In this document: positions 15,680 through 24,620 of the stretch, piece after piece
Numbering within the stretch: the first letter of the stretch is position 1
Layout: every line of letters begins with the position of its first letter
DNA from: CPC320 sp002684375
GTDB taxonomy: Bacteria > Pseudomonadota > Alphaproteobacteria > Rhodobacterales > Rhodobacteraceae
NCBI GenBank assembly: GCA_965662545.1
Contig: CBFIHZ010000039.1
Span: 1 to 30,024, forward strand
Length of the DNA: 30,024 nt
Direction: 5' to 3'
The notes under the pieces: model-generated
The model's database searches: none
Told to the model about the DNA's origin: nothing
The model's input: the letters and a program-made list of their open reading frames with translations, nothing else
Position numbers and translations under genes: made by a program

Positions 15680-16657
15680 ATGGTCTATATATCTAGAACA
15701 CTTGCAACATTGGTCGGAGCGGCGTCGCTTGGACTAATGTCACTATCTACGGTAGCGGTCGCATTTGAGCCCACGAAGCCAATCGATTTTATAATCATGG
15801 CCGGTAAAGGCGGCGGTGCTGATAAAATGGCGCGGCTTATGCAAGCGATTGTTGAAAAGGAAGATCTCGCCAACCGTCCATTGGTTCCGACCAATAAATC
15901 GGGCGGGTCAGGTGCAGAAGCTTTGATCGCAGCCAATGGTGCCAGTGACCCTGATCATACAATCATGGTGACCTTGAATTCGTTCTTTACCACGCCGTTG
16001 CGTCAGCCGGGTCTTGGTGTCGACATTATGACATTCGCGCCTGTTGGCCGGATGGCAGAAGACACATTCCTGCTCTGGGTGCATAAAGACAGTGGCCTTA
16101 CAACCTTTGAGCAATTTGTAGATGCTGCAAAATCTGCTGGTTCTGGCTGGGTTATGGGCGGCACTGGTAAAAACTCTGAAGATAATATTATCACTGATTA
16201 TCTGAACGGGTCTTATGGTTTGGACATTAAGTACATCCCATACAAAGGTGGCGGAGCTGTGGCAAAAGACGTTGCTGGTAAACAGGTGAACTCGTCGGTT
16301 AACAATCCATCTGAAGCGCTTGGCTTTTATGAAAGTGGTGACATGGTGCCACTGGTCGCATTTACAGACGAGCGTCTGCCAATGTTCCCGGACGTGCCAA
16401 CCCTGAAAGAAAAAGGTGGCGATTTCAGTTATTTCATGCAGCGTGCTGTTGTCGGTGCACCGGGCATGTCTGACGATGCGCTGGCGTATTACACAGACCT
16501 GTTCACCAAAGTCTACGCCTCTGATGATTGGCAGGGCTATAAATCCAAGAAATCGTTGATGGGTGAATTTTTGGCAGGTGACGACCTTAAGTCTTATTGG
16601 GATGTCCAGCGTGATCGTCATGAGGTAATTTTGCGAGCCTCTGGCGCGATTAAGTAA
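15680..16657 (+). CDS. tctC: Tripartite tricarboxylate transporter substrate-binding protein (TctC family)
   Basis: A 325-residue periplasmic solute-binding protein. A signal peptide covers residues 1-28 (hydrophobic core TLVGAASLGLMSLSTVAV, cleavage after VAVA), and the mature protein starts FEPTKPIDFIIMAGKGGGADKMARLM, cited here for its PTKPIDF and AGKGGGADKMA elements, typical of the Bug/TctC family. YIPYKGGGAVAKDVAGKQV and FPDVPTLKEKGGDF are later family blocks. GGAGG about five bases upstream of the ATG is a strong ribosome site. It heads a tctC-tctB-tctA operon beginning 243 bases after fhs; that gap is AT-rich with no gene and only a weak GCACTT/AAGTGC pairing at 15536-15566. Context suggests a small di- or tricarboxylate such as oxalate, but TctC sequences do not reveal the ligand. 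Confidence 0.93.
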   Translation: MVYISRTLATLVGAASLGLMSLSTVAVAFEPTKPIDFIIMAGKGGGADKMARLMQAIVEKEDLANRPLVPTNKSGGSGAEALIAANGASDPDHTIMVTLNSFFTTPLRQPGLGVDIMTFAPVGRMAEDTFLLWVHKDSGLTTFEQFVDAAKSAGSGWVMGGTGKNSEDNIITDYLNGSYGLDIKYIPYKGGGAVAKDVAGKQVNSSVNNPSEALGFYESGDMVPLVAFTDERLPMFPDVPTLKEKGGDFSYFMQRAVVGAPGMSDDALAYYTDLFTKVYASDDWQGYKSKKSLMGEFLAGDDLKSYWDVQRDRHEVILRASGAIK

Positions 16658-16680
16658 GAAGACTAAGGAGAGCCCAAGTT

Positions 16681-17211
16681 ATGCGCAGAGCAGAAATCAT
16701 CGTTGCCTTTATTCTTGGGCTCTTTTCTATCGGTCTGATGTGGAAATCCGGGGAGCCACCCGCGTGGAACCCCGATATTGAGAGATTTGCCAATATCGGA
16801 TTTATCGACGGCGAAGGACCCGGTAGCGGGTTCTGGCCCTTCTGGTTGTCGTTCGTGATGCTGATCTGCTGCATCTGGATCGCGGTCAACTGGTACCGAA
16901 AAACTTCGCCGATGAGCGTCAGCACCGATCCTTTTCTAGACGCTTATGGCAAACGCATGCTCTTTGTGGTCGGTGGTGGATTACTTGGGTTTTTAGGGCT
17001 AATTTTTGTTATCGGATTTTACGGTGCGATGTTGGTTTTTCTGATTTACTATATGCGGTATTTGGGTCGCCATAGTTGGTTTACAACGCTGTCGATATCG
17101 ATTGGTATTCCGGTGTTTAGTTTCTTTTTCTTCGACATCGCAATGCGCATTGTCCTGCCGAAAGCGCTGACAGAACCGCTGTTCTTACCGCTTTACGACA
17201 TCTTCCTGTAG
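16681..17211 (+). CDS. tctB: Tripartite tricarboxylate transporter small membrane subunit (TctB family)
   Basis: A 176-residue inner-membrane protein of TctB size and layout. Hydrophobic segments are visible at about residues 5-22, 51-72, 93-113, 115-125 and 136-154, separated by a polar loop (73-90). The motif GPGSGFWPFWLS at the edge of the second segment is characteristic of this subunit, which associates with TctA in a sodium- or proton-driven secondary transporter. The ATG follows an AAGGAG ribosome site by about ten bases and lies 23 bases after the tctC stop; tctA follows after 24 bases, so the three are one transcription unit. TctB proteins diverge strongly in sequence, so the call leans on length, membrane pattern and order between tctC and tctA. 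Confidence 0.9.
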   Translation: MRRAEIIVAFILGLFSIGLMWKSGEPPAWNPDIERFANIGFIDGEGPGSGFWPFWLSFVMLICCIWIAVNWYRKTSPMSVSTDPFLDAYGKRMLFVVGGGLLGFLGLIFVIGFYGAMLVFLIYYMRYLGRHSWFTTLSISIGIPVFSFFFFDIAMRIVLPKALTEPLFLPLYDIFL

Positions 17212-17235
17212 ACAAATCAATTGGGACTGTAAGTT

Positions 17236-18765
17236 ATGGATATTCTTCACGCACTTATCGGTGGCATCTTTGTTGCTTTAGAACCAATCAATCTTGGTTT
17301 GGCTATTATCGGGGTCGTTGTCGGACTTTTCGTTGGTGCGATGCCCGGCTTGGGATCCGTAAACGGAGTGGCGATTTTACTACCTTTTACTTTTGTTATT
17401 CAGAATTTCACCGGTGGGGCGACTTCGCCAATGATTTTTCTTGCGGCGATCTATTATGGTGCCATGTACGGTGGCGCTATCTCATCGATCACACTGGGTA
17501 TACCGGGGGCGTCAACGGCTGTGGCGACGACGTTTGATGGACGACCCATGGCCCTGACTGGGCGTGCACATATTGCGCTTGTCACGGCGGCGCTTGCGTC
17601 GTTTGCTGGCGGCACAATCTCCAACGTGCTGTTCACAGGGTTTGCGCCAATGCTGGCGTCTGTTGCCCTGTCGTTTGGAAACCCAGAAATCTTCGCGCTC
17701 ATGCTCTTGGCGTTTGCGACATTTGTCGGTCTTGGTGGTGATGACATACCGAAAACAATTTTTTCCATCTGTATCGGCTTGGTACTGGCGACGGTCGGAT
17801 TTGATATAATTTCTGGCGAACCCCGGCTCATTTTCTTTGATATTACCGGGTTTTCACATGGTATTCGGTTCCTTGTATTGGCGATTGGTGTCTATGGAAT
17901 TGGTGAAATGCTCTGGACGATCAATGCGTCCCGTGACGGATCCTCGATGAGCCAAGTGGATGTCAGTGCAAAAAATATTTTGCAGGCAATCAAACAGTTT
18001 CCCACGGCTTGGCGAGGCACAATGATTGGCTCCGCTATGGGCTTTTTTGTCGGTATTTTGCCTGCGGCTGGGGCAACCCCCGGATCCCTGATGTCTTACG
18101 GTGTGACGAAACTGACTTCGAAAGACCCGGACTCTTTTGGCAAAGGATCGATGGATGGTGTCGCCGCTCCAGAAGCGGCTAATAACTCGGCATCGACGGG
18201 GGCGATGCTGCCAATGATGACGCTGGGCATCCCCGGATCGCCAACCACGGCGGTTTTACTGGCGGGTATGGTCATTTGGGGGCTGCAACCCGGCCCGTTG
18301 CTGTTTACCAACCAGCCGGATTTTGTCTGGCCTTTGATTGGGTCCTTTTACATATCGAACATTATCGCTGTGCTGGTGAATTTGGCGTTCATCCCGATTT
18401 TTCTCTGGATGTTGCGGATGCCTTTTACAATTCTGGCGCCAGTTATTTTTGTGCTGTCTCTGGTTGGGACATATGCGGCGTATTTGGATCTTTTTGATGT
18501 TGGGCTGATGGTGATTGTTGGCTTGGTTGCCTTTGTGTTGCGCATTCTGGACTATCCGCTTGCGCCGGCGGTGCTGGCTATTGTGTTGGGTCCGATTGCA
18601 GAACCCAAACTGAGGCAGTCGTTGCTGTTATCTGACGGAGATTGGTCGATCTTCTTCACGCGCCCGATTGCGGGCCCGATCACTGTGGTTGCGATCATCC
18701 TTATTTTGCTGCCGCTGTTTAAGGTTTTGCGTGACCGGTTTCGTGCCCCGCAGGCCAGCGCGTAA
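17236..18765 (+). CDS. tctA: Tripartite tricarboxylate transporter large membrane subunit (TctA family)
   Basis: A 509-residue inner-membrane permease with about a dozen hydrophobic segments, the normal size for TctA. The family's internal two-fold repeat is visible: GAMPGLG at residues 34-40 pairs with GILPAAGATPG starting at residue 273. Other TctA blocks are FLAAIYYGAMYGGAISSI, LGIPGASTAVATTFDG, the second-repeat GVAAPEAANNSASTGAMLP and LGIPGSPTTAVLLAGM. It carries substrate handed over by TctC across the inner membrane using an ion gradient. It ends the tct operon and is followed by a GC-rich hairpin at 18803-18834. The ribosome site is weak (GGGA), as is common for the third gene in such operons. 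Substrate is unknown; oxalate or another carboxylate fits the neighbourhood. Confidence 0.95.
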   Translation: MDILHALIGGIFVALEPINLGLAIIGVVVGLFVGAMPGLGSVNGVAILLPFTFVIQNFTGGATSPMIFLAAIYYGAMYGGAISSITLGIPGASTAVATTFDGRPMALTGRAHIALVTAALASFAGGTISNVLFTGFAPMLASVALSFGNPEIFALMLLAFATFVGLGGDDIPKTIFSICIGLVLATVGFDIISGEPRLIFFDITGFSHGIRFLVLAIGVYGIGEMLWTINASRDGSSMSQVDVSAKNILQAIKQFPTAWRGTMIGSAMGFFVGILPAAGATPGSLMSYGVTKLTSKDPDSFGKGSMDGVAAPEAANNSASTGAMLPMMTLGIPGSPTTAVLLAGMVIWGLQPGPLLFTNQPDFVWPLIGSFYISNIIAVLVNLAFIPIFLWMLRMPFTILAPVIFVLSLVGTYAAYLDLFDVGLMVIVGLVAFVLRILDYPLAPAVLAIVLGPIAEPKLRQSLLLSDGDWSIFFTRPIAGPITVVAIILILLPLFKVLRDRFRAPQASA

Positions 18766-18802
18766 TTGTGTGTCGCGAGTGATATGTTTTTGATGTTCAG
18801 GC

Positions 18803-18834
18803 GGGCCGCGGTATCAGGTGTGATACAGCGGTCC
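18803..18834 (+). terminator. Likely terminator of the tctCBA operon
   Basis: GGGCCGCGGTATCA at 18803-18816 pairs with TGATACAGCGGTCC at 18821-18834 around a GGTG loop, with one mismatch and one G-U pair in the RNA. It lies 37 bases after the tctA stop. The following bases ATCTTT are only weakly U-rich, so termination may be incomplete or the hairpin may stabilise the message end. Confidence 0.55.
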
Positions 18835-18944
18835 ATCTTTGCAGGCTATAAGAAGATTGCGGACGACAGAGGGGTCCTATGACACAACACAATGAGGCTG
18901 GACTGCAGCCCCAGATTTATCCTTTTTAACAAACAGGTGTTTTT

Positions 18945-20714
18945 TTGTCGGGTACAGGACCAGAGTTTGATGCGTGGAATCCGGGATTAAGCTCGGATAT
19001 TCCCGCATCCCTTGTGCCGCGGGTCACGCTCTATGATGCCAAAAACACCGACACCAGGTATCAAGACGCAAAAGACGCGGCCAATTTCTGTGGGCTCAAG
19101 CCTCATGAGGTGGTTCTATTTAAAGCAAGCCGCTTGGCCATGCACGAAGTTCTCATTCGTGTTACAGCAGATTTGCATGTCCCGGATGGCCCTAATTATG
19201 CGGATCTGGGTTTGAGCCTGCGGCGGATGGCCAACCAAATTTTAATCCATCATGTGACCCCTAGAATGGCAGAGTTAGAACAGGAATATGACCGAAACCG
19301 CCGCATAATCCGTGACAGACTTTCCAGCTATCTTGATGCGGATGTCTATGGGATCGGAGCAGCACTCGAACCTCCTAAAAAGCGCTCTTTAAAGGATTGG
19401 ATTTTTGGCAAAAAACCGGACGTCAAAGTAGAGCAGACATCGTCTGACATGCTTGCACTTGCCAAGTGGCAGGCAGAAGCTTCTGTCACTGATGTGGCTC
19501 TTGATTTGGCTTGCTTAAAGGCGCTGCAAACAATTGTCGGGGGCATTATTGGCCGGCGGGGTCGATTGGTGGCGGATAAAGATTTGATTATCAAACTGGC
19601 GTCAACCCTAGTTTGCAATGCCTATGGGAGCCGGTGCATAGGGACATTGATTGGTCCTATTTTACGCGAAGCGGCACAAGTTGAAGGGTATCGGTTGTTG
19701 CCACATCAGGCTGAGCCCTTTGTGATGAATGTCAAAGGCGCCTCTGCTGCTGGTAAAAGTACGATCCGTCCGTTGCAGCGGGAACTTGCGACAAGGATCG
19801 GGGTTAATTGGGAAGATTTTGCCCTAATCAGTCCTGACTATTGGCGAAAATTCCTGCTTGATTATGAAAGTATTGGAGAAGACTATAAATATGCGGCGAT
19901 GCTGACGGGGCAGGAACTTGAAATTGTCGATAAAAAACTCGACGGGTACATGGCCGATAAGGCGGTTCGCCGGGAAATGCCACATCTTTTGATCGACCGG
20001 TTCAGGTTCGACAGTTTCGACCCGTCTCGCACAAATCATGAGGGGGGGCGTTTGCTCAGCCGGTTTGGTCACACGGTGTTTATGTATTTTGTGATCACGC
20101 CGCCAATCGAAACAGTTGAGCGTGCTTGGAAGCGCGGAAAAACAACCGGCCGCTACAAGGCGGTGGATGATCTTTTATATCACAACATCGAAGCCTATAC
20201 AGGGATGCCCGAGTTGTTTCTCAATTGGGTGAATAAGAAAAAGCAAAAAGTGCATTTTGAGTTTCTTGATAATGATGTGCCTTTGGGGGAGCGTCCGAGA
20301 ACCGTCGCATTCGGTTGGAACAGTAAGATTACCATATTAGACTCAGACTGCATGCGCCGCCTGAACCGGTATAAACACATTAATGTAGACGCACTCCGGC
20401 CCGAAGATGTGTACCTTGAAGTGGATGAAGACGAACAGGATTTGCTTTTGACCTTCATTGGAAATATCCCCAACGTTACCTTCGTTGATCCGATCTCTTC
20501 AGAGATTTGCGCGGAAATCCATCAAGGCAAGTGCTTTTTTGAGGTTTCCGGGTTTCTTAAGGGCAATGCGCTTGAGAACATTGGTCATAATTATGCGGCG
20601 GGTGACCGGTCGGGTAAGCCGCAAAATACCACACCGCAAGACAGCGAGACGTTCACCTTACATCAAGAAGAGAAATTCACCATAGGAGTATGGGGCAGTG
20701 AATGTGCAAGCTAG
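18945..20714 (+). CDS. Unknown P-loop protein with zeta-toxin/AAA_33-like kinase domain
   Basis: A 589-residue protein I cannot assign to a characterised family. The start is TTG at 18945: an in-frame stop at 18927 precedes it, no ATG lies between, and an AGG is about eight bases upstream. Residues 1-250 form a helical region without a recognised motif, with a basic linker near 143-158 (PPKKRSLKDWIFGKKPD). Then comes a Walker A loop, KGASAAGKST, with G265, G270, K271, S272 and T273, a Walker-B-like HLLIDRF (D351), and an arginine-rich lid around residues 393-403 (ERAWKRGKTTGRYK). This is the arrangement of zeta-toxin-like small-molecule kinases. The C-terminal 130 residues are again novel, and no antitoxin-like gene precedes it. 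It lies alone between the tct operon and the quinone-oxidoreductase gene. Phosphotransfer is inferred; substrate unknown. Confidence 0.6.
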   Translation: MSGTGPEFDAWNPGLSSDIPASLVPRVTLYDAKNTDTRYQDAKDAANFCGLKPHEVVLFKASRLAMHEVLIRVTADLHVPDGPNYADLGLSLRRMANQILIHHVTPRMAELEQEYDRNRRIIRDRLSSYLDADVYGIGAALEPPKKRSLKDWIFGKKPDVKVEQTSSDMLALAKWQAEASVTDVALDLACLKALQTIVGGIIGRRGRLVADKDLIIKLASTLVCNAYGSRCIGTLIGPILREAAQVEGYRLLPHQAEPFVMNVKGASAAGKSTIRPLQRELATRIGVNWEDFALISPDYWRKFLLDYESIGEDYKYAAMLTGQELEIVDKKLDGYMADKAVRREMPHLLIDRFRFDSFDPSRTNHEGGRLLSRFGHTVFMYFVITPPIETVERAWKRGKTTGRYKAVDDLLYHNIEAYTGMPELFLNWVNKKKQKVHFEFLDNDVPLGERPRTVAFGWNSKITILDSDCMRRLNRYKHINVDALRPEDVYLEVDEDEQDLLLTFIGNIPNVTFVDPISSEICAEIHQGKCFFEVSGFLKGNALENIGHNYAAGDRSGKPQNTTPQDSETFTLHQEEKFTIGVWGSECAS

Positions 20715-20866
20715 CGCACCATATTAATCGCGCCAGAACGTTTGCACGTTCATACCCTCTTTGGCGACCGCATACCTGTTACAGGCTTAGCTGAAGGGTG
20801 TATGTTAGGTGCGGTTCAGGCTCTGGGATCGTTTAAATGTGGCCAGCATTCGTGCCAGTGCCGCCA

Positions 20867-21853
20867 TCACAAAGAGGGCGACAGTAGTAATTTTCCGCGA
20901 TGCTGAGCCTGTTGCATCATCAGGTGTGCGTCAGCGGCTTTTTCAAAACCAAAAACGTGGTGCGTTTGAGCGGCCAACCGACCTTGGGCAAAGCTTGGCC
21001 AAATTTTGGCTCTCAGATCGGCGGCTACAGCGGCCTTGAACCCATCGCTGCGGCTGCGCAAGGTCGAGCCGGTATATATCAACCGTTTGAGCATGATGGG
21101 CATGAGGTTGATTTGCATTTTTGATCCAGCATTAAAGGCCAGTTGGATGATCCGTGCATCCGGGCTTGCGGCTTTGATATTGCGCGCAACATAATCGCCA
21201 CCGATGATGTCTAAAATCAGGTTGGCACCTCCGGCGGCGCGCACCACTTCGACAAAGTCTTCACTCTCAAAGTTGATTGCGCGTTTTGCGCCAAGCGAAC
21301 TGACATAGTCACAATCGTCTTGGTTGGCACAGGTGGCGTAAACATCTAAGCCTAAAAGCGCCCCGATCTGTACGGCTGTCGATCCGATTCCCCCCGCGCC
21401 GCCATGGACCAGTAGTAGGTTTCCAGAGGTGATTTTTTGCTCAAAGAACAAGTTGCTCCAAACGGTGAAATATGTCTCGCAAAGGCCTGCAGCATCAATC
21501 AGCGAAACGCCCTTGGGAACGGGCAGGCAGTGGGCCGCATTGACTGCTACATATTCCGCGTAGCCACCGCCATTGGTCAGGGCACAGACAGTGTCGCCCG
21601 CGGTCCAGTCGGTCACCCCGTCCGCTCGGGCAACAATCTCGCCGGAGACTTCCAAGCCCAAAAGGTCAGAGGCGCCTTTGGGGGCTGGGTAATGTCCGCG
21701 CCGCTGTACCAAGTCAGGGCCGTTTACCCCTGCGGCAGTGACCTTTATCAGCACTTCACCGGTTTGAATTTCGGGCATCGGTCGGCAGCCGGTTTCCAAT
21801 ACCTCGGGTCCACCGGCGTCCCGCATTTCAATTGTCTTCATGCTCTTTGGCAA
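20867..21853 (-). CDS. NAD(P)H:quinone oxidoreductase (PIG3-like, zinc-independent MDR family)
   Basis: A 328-residue medium-chain dehydrogenase/reductase of the quinone-oxidoreductase branch. The catalytic half has GVNGPDLVQRRGHYP and GLEVSGEIVA, and the cofactor half has VHGGAGGIGSTAVQIGALLG, the NADPH-binding turn. The structural zinc cysteine cluster of alcohol dehydrogenases is absent, as expected for this branch. Two starts are possible: TTG at 21853, with AGGGA about nine bases upstream, or ATG at 21841, which lacks a well-spaced ribosome site; I keep the first with reserve. It is divergent from the LysR gene with a 109-base shared upstream region and convergent with the P-loop gene (152 bases between, holding only a weak GAACGT/ACGTTC hairpin near 20737-20752). 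Its physiological electron acceptor is unknown. Confidence 0.9.
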   Translation of the reverse strand: MPKSMKTIEMRDAGGPEVLETGCRPMPEIQTGEVLIKVTAAGVNGPDLVQRRGHYPAPKGASDLLGLEVSGEIVARADGVTDWTAGDTVCALTNGGGYAEYVAVNAAHCLPVPKGVSLIDAAGLCETYFTVWSNLFFEQKITSGNLLLVHGGAGGIGSTAVQIGALLGLDVYATCANQDDCDYVSSLGAKRAINFESEDFVEVVRAAGGANLILDIIGGDYVARNIKAASPDARIIQLAFNAGSKMQINLMPIMLKRLIYTGSTLRSRSDGFKAAVAADLRAKIWPSFAQGRLAAQTHHVFGFEKAADAHLMMQQAQHRGKLLLSPSL

Positions 21854-21962
21854 TTTTTTGGTTCCCTGCTTAAAATTTTCTGGTGAAAGCGCTGGCTTAA
21901 ACCTAGTCTATGCCCACGGTAAGTATGGCGAACAAAAATGACAAACACAAAGCCTTGGTGCA

Positions 21963-22844
21963 ATGATGCCGGAACTGCGTGATCTAGAACTTTTGGTGTC
22001 GTTGTCGCGACATAAAAATTTTTCGCATGCGGCGGCGGATTGCAATATTTCCCAGCCCGCATTCTCGACCAGAATTCGCAAGCTGGAGGAGGGATTCAAA
22101 CTGCCTCTTGTGCGCCGGGGCAATAGCTTTCTGGGTTTCACGCGCGAGGGTGAAGTTGCGCTGAAATGGGCCCGCAAACTTTTGGCTGACGCCGAGGGTA
22201 TGCGACAAGAGATCAACGCGCTCAGAAATAATCTGGATGGCAAGCTGACGCTTGGTGTTATCCCGACGGCCATGCCCTTTGCGGCCCGTGTCTCGTCGCA
22301 ACTGCGTCGGAAACATCCAAACCTGTCTATTGAAATTCATTCCCAATCCAACCGTCAAATCACACGACGCTTGAACGATTTTTCCCTTGATGCGGGGATC
22401 ATGTATTTTGATGACGCCGATCCGGACACGACCGTCAAGCTCTATGAGGAACGCTATGTGCTGATTGCGCCTCAAACACTTGCGTCGGGATATGAAAATC
22501 AGGTGACCTGGGCCGAGGCGGCGCGGTTTCCATTATGTTTATTGACCCCGGATATGCGCAATAGACAGCTGATAGATGCAGTGTTTGAACAGGTTACAGC
22601 CATGCCAACGGTTGTGATGGAGGCCAGTGGCTTTACCGCTGTTCTGGCTCAGGTGGCCAGCGGAAACGCTGCAACGATTGCCCCCGTGAGTGTGGCAGAG
22701 ACATTTCTTGCTCTCAGTCTTACAGTGCAATTCGACCTTGTGGAACCGGTGATGACCCATCCAATCGGCTTGTCTATTAAAGACCAATCACCCGTGCTTC
22801 CTGTAGTGCAGGCGCTCAGGCAGGCCATAGATGCCTCATTATAA
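21963..22844 (+). CDS. LysR-family transcriptional regulator, probable formate dehydrogenase regulator
   Basis: A 293-residue LysR-type regulator. The N-terminal winged helix-turn-helix is clear (LRDLELLVSLSRHKNFSHAA, then NISQPAFSTRIRKLEE), and a periplasmic-binding-protein-like effector domain begins near residue 92 (GKLTLGVIPTAMPFAARV). The ATG at 21963 is followed by a second ATG; either may start translation, and the ribosome site is weak. It lies 84 bases upstream of the formate dehydrogenase operon, in the same direction, and divergent from the quinone-oxidoreductase gene. LysR regulators adjoin fds operons in several proteobacteria (FdsR in Cupriavidus), so control of the formate dehydrogenase, with formate as effector, is the natural inference. 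Control of the divergent oxidoreductase is the alternative. Confidence 0.9.
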   Translation: MMPELRDLELLVSLSRHKNFSHAAADCNISQPAFSTRIRKLEEGFKLPLVRRGNSFLGFTREGEVALKWARKLLADAEGMRQEINALRNNLDGKLTLGVIPTAMPFAARVSSQLRRKHPNLSIEIHSQSNRQITRRLNDFSLDAGIMYFDDADPDTTVKLYEERYVLIAPQTLASGYENQVTWAEAARFPLCLLTPDMRNRQLIDAVFEQVTAMPTVVMEASGFTAVLAQVASGNAATIAPVSVAETFLALSLTVQFDLVEPVMTHPIGLSIKDQSPVLPVVQALRQAIDASL

Positions 22845-22862
22845 TCAAATCGAATAGCGTGT

Positions 22863-22868
22863 TATAAT
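22863..22868 (+). promoter_or_regulatory. Candidate minus-10 box of the formate dehydrogenase operon
   Basis: TATAAT lies 60 bases before the formate dehydrogenase ATG in the 84-base gap after the LysR gene. No good minus-35 hexamer stands 16-18 bases upstream, as is common for promoters that need a LysR activator. Confidence 0.35.
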
Positions 22869-22928
22869 ATTAGTATTGGAGGCTATCGCCGCGACCTGTA
22901 ATAGAGGGGTATCTAGGGAGAGCTTATT

Positions 22929-24617
22929 ATGACTGTTACCGAAGTGGACGCAGGTGTCTGGAAATCCGGAAAAGGCAAGGGGCGTCATACGCCCAAAGGC
23001 CGACAGGTTGAAGATAAAGCCTGGTCAGAGGTGTGTGAATTGCTTGCTAGTGCACCACGCCGTCGCGATCTGTTGATAGAATATCTGCATCTTATCCAGG
23101 ATAAATACGGTTGTCTAAGCGCCGCCCACCTCCGAGCATTGGCCGAAGAGATGCGCCTGTCGATGGCAGAAATCTATGAGGTAGCTTCATTTTATGCGCA
23201 TTTTGATGTGGTGAAAGAAGGCGAGACCCCCCCACCCGCGTTGACGATTCGCGTCTGCGACAGTCTGTCTTGCGAATTGGCCGGGGCGCAGGCACTGAAA
23301 TCGGCTTTGGAGCAGGGACTGGATTCGTCCCAAGTCCGCGTGTTGCGGGCACCCTGCATGGGCCGCTGTGATACCGCTCCGGTTCTCGAATTGGGCCACG
23401 CGCATATTGATCACGCTACACCCGCCAAGGTGACCTTGGCGATTGCGGCGCGCGATACCCATCCGCGTATTCCAGAGTATGAGAAATATGACGCATATGT
23501 TGCCGGGGGCGGGTATGAAACTCTGGCCGCGCTGCGCACCAGTGGCGATTGGGAGGCGGTGCAAGAAAAGGTTCTGGCCTCTGGTTTGCGGGGCCTTGGC
23601 GGGGCGGGGTTTCCGTCTGGAAAGAAATGGGGTTTCGTGCGCGCCAACCAAGGCCCACGCTATTTGGCTGTCAATGGTGACGAGGGCGAACCCGGTACGT
23701 TTAAAGACCGCTATTATCTGGAACGCACGCCGCATCTTTTTCTTGAAGGTATGTTGATCGCAGCTTGGGCCGTCGAGGCGGAAAAAGCTTTTATTTATAT
23801 GCGTGATGAATATCCGGCTGTTTTGCATATTTTGGCAGAAGAGATCAAAGCCCTCGAGAGTGCCGGTGTCGTGGCACCGGGCTATATTGATCTGCGCCGC
23901 GGGGCAGGGGCCTATATCTGCGGCGAAGAAAGTGCAATGATTGAAAGTATAGAGGGCAAACGTGGTCTGCCGCGCCACAGGCCGCCGTTCGTGGCGCAAG
24001 TCGGTATTTTTGGCCAGCCCACTTTAGTGCATAACGTCGAAACACTGTATTGGGTGACGCGGATTTGCCGCGAAGGCCCCGAGGTTTTGTCATCGACCGA
24101 ATTGAACGGTCGCCGCGGTTTGCGCAGTTATTCAGTGTCGGGTCGGGTGAAAAACCCGGGTGTTTACCTTCTGGCGGCCGGATCGACGATTATGGATGTG
24201 ATTGCGGCAAGCGGCGGGATGTTGGAGGGTCACGTCTTTAAAGCCTACCAACCGGGGGGGCCGTCATCTGGATTGTTGCCGGCCTCTGTTAATGATGTCC
24301 CTTTAGATTTTGATACTCTTCAACCGCTTGGTACTTTCATAGGCTCGGCTGCAGTGGTTGTTCTTTCGGATCACGACAGCGCAAAAGATGCAGCTTTAAA
24401 TATGCTGCGATTTTTTGAGGATGAAAGCTGCGGTCAATGTACACCTTGCCGCGTTGGTTGTGAAAAGGCTGTGAAACTGATGCAGGCTGACAACTGGGAT
24501 CAACCGCTGCTGGAAGATTTGTGTACGGCTATGGGTGATGCTTCGATTTGTGGTCTTGGACAGGCGGCGTCCAATCCCATTCGGTCGACGATGAAACATT
24601 TCCCGAAAGAGGTTTGA
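22929..24617 (+). CDS. fdsB: NAD-dependent formate dehydrogenase, fused NuoE/NuoF-type subunit
   Basis: A 562-residue fusion of the FdsG (NuoE-like) and FdsB (NuoF-like) subunits, the arrangement seen in Fdh1B of Methylorubrum extorquens. It passes electrons from the catalytic subunit to NAD+. Residues 30-175 form the thioredoxin-like [2Fe-2S] part with cysteines C110, C115, C143 and C147. Residues about 215-440 form the FMN/NADH domain, with GLRGLGGAGFPSGKKWGF, NGDEGEPGTFKDRYYLERTP and GAGAYICGEESAMIESIEGK. The C-terminal [4Fe-4S] site is SCGQCTPCRVG (C501, C504, C507) with C541. A GGGAGA ribosome site precedes the ATG. It is followed after three bases by the catalytic subunit. A complex I subunit is excluded by the fusion and by the neighbour. 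Confidence 0.95.
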   Translation: MTVTEVDAGVWKSGKGKGRHTPKGRQVEDKAWSEVCELLASAPRRRDLLIEYLHLIQDKYGCLSAAHLRALAEEMRLSMAEIYEVASFYAHFDVVKEGETPPPALTIRVCDSLSCELAGAQALKSALEQGLDSSQVRVLRAPCMGRCDTAPVLELGHAHIDHATPAKVTLAIAARDTHPRIPEYEKYDAYVAGGGYETLAALRTSGDWEAVQEKVLASGLRGLGGAGFPSGKKWGFVRANQGPRYLAVNGDEGEPGTFKDRYYLERTPHLFLEGMLIAAWAVEAEKAFIYMRDEYPAVLHILAEEIKALESAGVVAPGYIDLRRGAGAYICGEESAMIESIEGKRGLPRHRPPFVAQVGIFGQPTLVHNVETLYWVTRICREGPEVLSSTELNGRRGLRSYSVSGRVKNPGVYLLAAGSTIMDVIAASGGMLEGHVFKAYQPGGPSSGLLPASVNDVPLDFDTLQPLGTFIGSAAVVVLSDHDSAKDAALNMLRFFEDESCGQCTPCRVGCEKAVKLMQADNWDQPLLEDLCTAMGDASICGLGQAASNPIRSTMKHFPKEV

Positions 24618-24620
24618 AGC

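Noticed and set aside
23187..23999. 270-codon open frame antisense to the fused FdsGB gene
   Set aside because: Shadow of a strongly supported gene, with low-complexity, histidine- and arginine-rich translation.
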